A stretch of 64,000 nucleotides of DNA from JANOBD01 sp031411495 (lineage in GTDB: Bacteria > Planctomycetota > Phycisphaerae > Tepidisphaerales > Tepidisphaeraceae), in NCBI GenBank assembly GCA_031411495.1, contig JANOBD010000211.1:1-64000 (forward strand), read 5' to 3'. A program made the position numbers and the translations under genes. The notes beneath the pieces are model-generated. The model did not search any database. It was given only the letters and a program-made list of their open reading frames with translations, and had not been told where the DNA came from. Below, one piece after another: positions 59,909 through 64,000 of this stretch (position 1 is its first letter; every line of letters starts with the position of its first letter).

Positions 59909-60808
59909 ATGAGCATGCAGAAGCCAGTTTCGGCCAAACTCGCCAGTACCAAGCACGTGGAGCAGACGCGGCGCCTCGAATCGCTCGGCCAACTCGCGGC
60001 GGGAATCGCCCACGAGATCAACACGCCCACCCAGTTCGTGAGCGACAATGTCCGCTTCCTGCAGGCCGAGTTCTCGAACATGCTGCGCCTCATTGAGAAG
60101 TATGAGCAAGTGCTCGGCGAGCAAGGACTGACGCTGCGATCGCACTCGTTGCAGGCGCTCAAGAATGAGATCGATTTCGATTTCCTACGCAATGAAGTCC
60201 CCCAGGCGCTCACCCAATCGCTGGAAGGGCTGGAACGTGTGACAACGATTGTCCGCGCCATGAAGGAGTTCTCGCATCCGGGCTCGGCCGAGAAGGAGCA
60301 GGCGGACGTGTGCAGGTTGATCGTCTCCACGCTCGAGGTGTGCCGCAACCGTTGGAAGTACGTTGCTGAGCTTCGCACGCAGTTCGAAGCAAACCTTCCG
60401 ACCGTCCCGCTGCTGGTTTCCGAGTTCAACCAGGTGATCTTGAATCTCGTGGTGAACGCAGCCGACGCGATCGGGGAAAAGTTCGGCATCGGCGAGTCCC
60501 GACAGGGCGTCATTACGATCGGCGTGCGATCGACTTCGAAAGCGATCGAAATCAGTGTTGCCGACAATGGCACCGGGATTTCGCCGGCAGCGCGCCAGCA
60601 CATGTTCGAGCCGTTCTTCACCACCAAGGGTGTCGGCAAGGGAACCGGACAGGGACTCGCGATCTGCAGCGATGTGATCGTCAACAAGCACGGCGGCTCG
60701 ATCGACTTCGACACGCGCGAGGGTGAGGGCACGACCTTCGTCCTCCGACTTCCGCTTCTGGCGGCTTTCGAACCGTATGAAGCGATCGACATTCCGGAGA
60801 GTCCATGA
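59909..60808 (+). CDS. Soluble sensor histidine kinase
   Basis: 299 residues. A minimal cytoplasmic kinase with no transmembrane or obvious sensory domain: H-box LGQLAAGIAHEINTPTQFVS (phospho-His near residue 35), N-box LNLVVNAADAIGE, G1 DNGTGISP, F-box FEPFFTTK and G2 GTGQGLAIC. The stop overlaps the next gene by four bases (ATGA). It should phosphorylate the receiver domains of the two coupled downstream proteins. The input is unknown, perhaps a protein partner. Confidence 0.9.
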   Translation: MSMQKPVSAKLASTKHVEQTRRLESLGQLAAGIAHEINTPTQFVSDNVRFLQAEFSNMLRLIEKYEQVLGEQGLTLRSHSLQALKNEIDFDFLRNEVPQALTQSLEGLERVTTIVRAMKEFSHPGSAEKEQADVCRLIVSTLEVCRNRWKYVAELRTQFEANLPTVPLLVSEFNQVILNLVVNAADAIGEKFGIGESRQGVITIGVRSTSKAIEISVADNGTGISPAARQHMFEPFFTTKGVGKGTGQGLAICSDVIVNKHGGSIDFDTREGEGTTFVLRLPLLAAFEPYEAIDIPESP

Positions 60809-61995
60809 ACGACAACGGCCTTTCCGTGCTCTTCGTCGATGATGAGCCGCACATCCTCGACGGACTTCGTCGCCAACTGCACGTGCACCGCTCGCGTTGG
60901 AAAATGCGTTTCGCCATTGACGGCGCGGCCGCGCTGCAAATGCTCGAGACCGAGCCCGCGGACGTTGTCGTGTCCGATCTGCGAATGACCGGCATGTCCG
61001 GCGGCGAATTGCTCAGGCAGATACACGAGCACTATCCGCAGATCACGCGGATCATTTTCTCCGGCCAGACCGATTCGGTGGGGCTCTTTCCGAATCTCGG
61101 TTCGGTCCATCACTACCTTCAAAAACCGTGCGAGCCAACGGTACTGTGTCGCGCCATCGAGCGGACCTACGAACTGGGTATGCGACTGCGATCGCCGCGA
61201 ATGCGATTGGCGGTGAACCGGATCGGGGCCTTGCCGCCCGGAGGCGAAAACTACCGCGCGCTGCGGGTCGAGCTCGGCCGCGAGCCCGCCGACATCAGCC
61301 GGATCGCCACGCTCGTATCGCGCGATCCCGCGCTCACGGTGAAGGTGCTTCAACTCGTCAGTTCGGCATTCTTCGGCATGCCCAGGCGAATCAACGATCC
61401 GCACCTGGCGGTCGTACTGCTGGGCGTGAACATGTTGCAGGCGATCGTCGTGGCGGGGCAGGTGTTCGATTTCCTCGAGAAGGGCAAACGGCATCGCGAC
61501 CTGGTCGCGGCGATCTGGAAGAGCAGCATCGTCACCGGCGAGCTCGCGGCGCGCTATGCACAGGACGCTCATGCCCCGGCGGAGACCCAGCAACTCGCCC
61601 GGCTCGCGGGCATGCTTTCACTCATCGGACGCGCGATTCTGCTTCAGTCCGAGGCATCGAGCTACGAAGAAGTGATCGCGCTGGCCAAGCGGAAACAGCT
61701 TTCACTCGCGGCGGCCGAGATGGAAGTCTACGGCGCGACCTTTGCCGAGGTGGGTGCGTATGCGCTGGGCCTTTGGGGGCTGCCGGACGCCATCGTCGAC
61801 GCGATCGCGTCGCAAGCCGCGCCGGGGTCGCTTCCGCCGTCGGCCACGAACGATGCGAGCGGGTTTGTCCATCTCGCCCGCTGGACGCTCGGTGGTCCGC
61901 CACGGGCGCTGGATGAAAAACCAAACCTCGACGCCGCCGTGGCGGCACGGCACAACCTGGGCGCTCTGACGCAACGGGGAAGGGAATGCGCATGA
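60805..61995 (+). CDS. Receiver-HDOD domain protein
   Basis: 396 residues. An N-terminal CheY-like receiver (VLFVDDEPHILDGL, phospho-Asp in VVVSDLRMTGMSG, LQKPC) is followed by an HDOD domain (about 140-350; VSRDPALTVKVLQLVSSAFF, VVLLGVNMLQAIVVAG, HRDLVAAIW) which is an HD-like fold without enzyme activity and acts as a signalling module. It is translationally coupled at both ends: four-base overlap with the kinase, and overlap with the next receiver protein. Confidence 0.9.
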   Translation: MNDNGLSVLFVDDEPHILDGLRRQLHVHRSRWKMRFAIDGAAALQMLETEPADVVVSDLRMTGMSGGELLRQIHEHYPQITRIIFSGQTDSVGLFPNLGSVHHYLQKPCEPTVLCRAIERTYELGMRLRSPRMRLAVNRIGALPPGGENYRALRVELGREPADISRIATLVSRDPALTVKVLQLVSSAFFGMPRRINDPHLAVVLLGVNMLQAIVVAGQVFDFLEKGKRHRDLVAAIWKSSIVTGELAARYAQDAHAPAETQQLARLAGMLSLIGRAILLQSEASSYEEVIALAKRKQLSLAAAEMEVYGATFAEVGAYALGLWGLPDAIVDAIASQAAPGSLPPSATNDASGFVHLARWTLGGPPRALDEKPNLDAAVAARHNLGALTQRGRECA

Positions 61996-63131
61996 GCAGC
62001 ACGATGCAGCGAATCTTGATGGTCGACGACGACCCGCACGTCCTTTCCGGTTATCGCCGCACGCTCGGACGCAAGTTCGACATCACCTGTGCGGAGGGTG
62101 GGGAGTCGGGACTTCGGGCCATCGAGCTCGGTGAGCCGTTTGCGGTCATTATCACAGACATGCGCATGCCGCGTATGTCCGGTACTGAGTTCATCACGGC
62201 AGCGAGGGAAAAGACCCGCGATGCGGTGTTCCTGATGCTCACGGGCAACGGCGACCAGCAGACGGCCGTTGATGCGATCAATACCGGCCACATTTTCCGA
62301 TTTCTCACCAAGCCGTGCTCACACGAAACGGTGGAAGCCGCACTGTTGGCCGCCGTTCGTCAGCACGAGATGGTGACCGCGGAGCGCGTGCTGCTGCGCG
62401 ACACGCTCACCGGGAGTATCCGCCTGATGGTGGATGCGCTGGAACTGGCCGACCCGCATCTGGGCGCTGCGCAGTCGATCGTAAAACAGGTCGTCTTCGA
62501 ACTCTGTTCGCATTTCAAGATTCCCTACGACTGGCAGTTCATGGTGGCGGGATCGGTAAGCCTGATCGGATTGGTCGGCATTCACCGCGCACGACATCAC
62601 GCAGTGCCTTCGGAGCGGGCATTGGCGGGCGCGGCGGCTCTGGGTAGCCAACTGGTGATGAACATTCCGCGGATGGGAAGCGTGTCGACGATCCTTTCGC
62701 GCCAGCGTGAACGCGGTCCGCTGCCATCCGATCTGACGAACCATTCGCGGGAAAACATCGAGACGATCGCAGCCTGCTTCATTCGCGCCGGTGTCGATCT
62801 GGCGTTCGCGTATCGAGCCGGACTCTCCCACGACGCCGCGATCCATTCTCTTGCGGCGACCGGCGATTTTGACCCTCGGATCATCGATGCCCTGAATGTC
62901 GTCCCTTCATCGCTGAATCCGAACGAACAGGAAATGTGGTCGACTCACGAGATCAAGCTCTCCGATATCGCGGTCGGAATGGTGTTGAATCACGACCTCA
63001 CCCGCCCCGACGGCACGCTGCTGCTCTCGAAGGGACAGCCCGTCTCCGAGTTGGCGGCGTCGCACCTTCGGAGCCTGGGCATTACCGGTGCGATTGCGAA
63101 TGTCGTGCTGGTTCGTGTACGGGCCGAGTGA
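61992..63131 (+). CDS. Receiver-degenerate HD domain protein (RpfG-like)
   Basis: 379 residues. A receiver domain (RILMVDDDPHVLSGY, phospho-Asp in VIITDMRMPRMSG, FLTKPC) is joined to a helical region like the RpfG/HD-GYP group (TGHIFRFLTKPCSHE, then an extended all-alpha domain), but the HD and GYP motifs are not visible. I chose the ATG at 61992, which overlaps the previous stop as ATGA and has GGGAAGGG about seven bases upstream; an ATG at 61986 is also in frame. If the phosphodiesterase residues are truly lost, it would be a non-enzymatic partner of the kinase and HDOD proteins. Confidence 0.82.
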   Translation: MSSTMQRILMVDDDPHVLSGYRRTLGRKFDITCAEGGESGLRAIELGEPFAVIITDMRMPRMSGTEFITAAREKTRDAVFLMLTGNGDQQTAVDAINTGHIFRFLTKPCSHETVEAALLAAVRQHEMVTAERVLLRDTLTGSIRLMVDALELADPHLGAAQSIVKQVVFELCSHFKIPYDWQFMVAGSVSLIGLVGIHRARHHAVPSERALAGAAALGSQLVMNIPRMGSVSTILSRQRERGPLPSDLTNHSRENIETIAACFIRAGVDLAFAYRAGLSHDAAIHSLAATGDFDPRIIDALNVVPSSLNPNEQEMWSTHEIKLSDIAVGMVLNHDLTRPDGTLLLSKGQPVSELAASHLRSLGITGAIANVVLVRVRAE

Positions 63132-63152
63132 TGGGCGCTTCGGGAAAGGAGT

Positions 63153-64000
63153 TCAGTGCTTCGCACTTGGCGCGGCAGGGGTGTCGCCGCGATCGGTTCG
63201 CTTCCACTCCTTCTCGCTCTTGGAAAAGAACGCGAAGTACATGGGAATCTTCCGGACCACGTAGCCAGGAACTGCAAAGAGAGGACGGATATCCCAACCG
63301 CGGGCACTGAATCGCATCCAGGCCACGAGCAAGAGGACGATGAGCGCTGCCGTGCCGCTGACCAGAGCGATTGCGGGTGCGATCGACGTGTGGAAGACCC
63401 AGCCGATCACGAAGACGATCGCCGCGGCGAGCAGCATGATCAACACCTGAAACGAGAGCGGAGGGACGAACAGATCGGCCGCCAGCATCGCCGCACGCGG
63501 GCGAAGCTTCAGCAGGCCGATGATAAAGGTCTTGGGCACATGCGTCAGGATCGTTCGAAGGTGTCCATGCTCCCACCGGCGGCGCTGCGTGGAGGCGGCG
63601 GTCGGCGCCTTCGGCAGCGTTCCGTCGATCGCGGCTTCCGTGCAAAGCAACGGGGCCCGACCGGCCGCAGCTAAATCCAGACCAGCGCCATGTCTTCGAC
63701 GATGTTTCCAGTGGCGAGAGGGGCCGTCGAGATGAGTTCCCACGGGAACGCCATCCCCGCTCCAAACAGCGAACTCGGTCCGCCGAGCCGTGCAAGACCC
63801 AGCGGCCGAACCTGGTTGCGGACGACGAACGCCAAGTGTGAAACGAGATCGTGACCGTCGGCGGCGGGCGCTTCGCGGAGGATGTAGACGCCTTGGGCTG
63901 GAACTCCCGTAGCCATTGCCTGGCGGGCGAGCATTTCCAAGGCGTCGGGCCGAAGGGTGACGTCGGCGTCGAGCAGGACCACCACCGGTGGCGGATCTGA
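63153..64000 (-). pseudogene. Family 2 glycosyltransferase, frameshifted and cut by the right edge
   Basis: A GT2-like protein reading leftward from beyond position 64000. The visible upstream frame carries VVLLDADVTLRPDALEML (the DXD region) and reaches ATGNIVEDMAL, then hits a stop at 63671. The next frame continues the same protein at once: GLDLAAAGRAP, then STQRRRWEHGHL (the QxxRW motif) and C-terminal membrane helices (PLSFQVLIMLLAAAIVFVIG) to 63153. One extra C near 63682-63683 on the plus strand would restore a single frame (ALGLDLAAAG). Either the gene is inactive or the base is a sequencing/assembly error. Confidence 0.8.

Overview
The window looks like part of a chromosome from a planctomycete, most likely class Phycisphaerae (a Tepidisphaerales/Humisphaera-like lineage). 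This is inference from several sequence traits: an N-terminal LEPRRLL motif on a secreted amidase, a dockerin-repeat protein ending in a degenerate PEP-CTERM tail, a MerR/excisionase-type HTH fused to a receiver domain, a bactofilin, secreted proteins with TTRP motifs, LptE/BamD/Pal-type outer-membrane genes, high GC and frequent GTG/TTG starts. I saw no rRNA, tRNA, CRISPR array or prophage.

Layout. 1-1.6 kb: a secreted TlpA-like thioredoxin (cut by the left edge) and a Nudix hydrolase. 1.8-5.1 kb: the classic rpmF-plsX-fabH-fabD operon, followed by a SpoT/MESH1-like HD hydrolase, two glycosyltransferases and a VPS4-like AAA ATPase with an MIT-like N-terminus. 9.9-13.8 kb: a two-gene ABC exporter whose sequence signatures fit a heterodimer with one degenerate ATP site. 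14.3-18.4 kb: a SWIM-SNF2 helicase, then a REP-associated tyrosine transposase (RAYT) gene between two clusters of its probable REP palindromes. 18.8-22.3 kb: agmatine deiminase and arginine decarboxylase (polyamine route) and a small membrane protein. 22.4-26.6 kb: folP, diadenylate cyclase cdaA, cdaR/YbbR, a universal stress protein and a GNAT acetyltransferase. 26.7-34.5 kb, minus strand: a stand-alone A-PCP-TE synthetase, ftsH, lptE, a BamD-like TPR protein and a Pal/OmpA lipoprotein. 34.7-39.9 kb: a DSD1-type PLP aldolase, an APH-like kinase, an ECF sigma/anti-sigma/secreted-protein operon and the HTH-receiver regulator. 40-46.7 kb: an aldo-keto reductase, a Trm112-like protein, a large secreted amidase, a phospholipase C/P1-nuclease-like enzyme and a secreted protein of unknown role. 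46.9-53.9 kb: an isolated atpG, a Spy-like periplasmic protein, a glyoxalase-fold protein, the dockerin protein, a bactofilin, a membrane protein and a UvrD/PcrA helicase. 54.3-59.7 kb: a sugar ABC system with an unusual substrate-binding-protein/permease fusion and a second permease with a large insertion, plus a Gfo/Idh/MocA oxidoreductase. 59.9-63.1 kb: a translationally coupled soluble histidine kinase, a receiver-HDOD protein and a receiver-degenerate-HD protein. The right edge holds a family 2 glycosyltransferase carrying a one-base frameshift.

The most unusual feature is the repeat content. Besides the RAYT/REP locus, the window carries what looks like a second class of element: arrays of 7-nt units, usually two complementary arms. 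They lie between plsX and fabH, between fabH and fabD (where the array contains the fabD start codon), and inside the coding sequences of the AAA ATPase and agmatine deiminase. A further 23-nt-arm palindrome sits in frame inside the UvrD-like helicase. Together they suggest mobile or amplifying small palindromes that are tolerated inside proteins, comparable in concept to Rickettsia palindromic elements.
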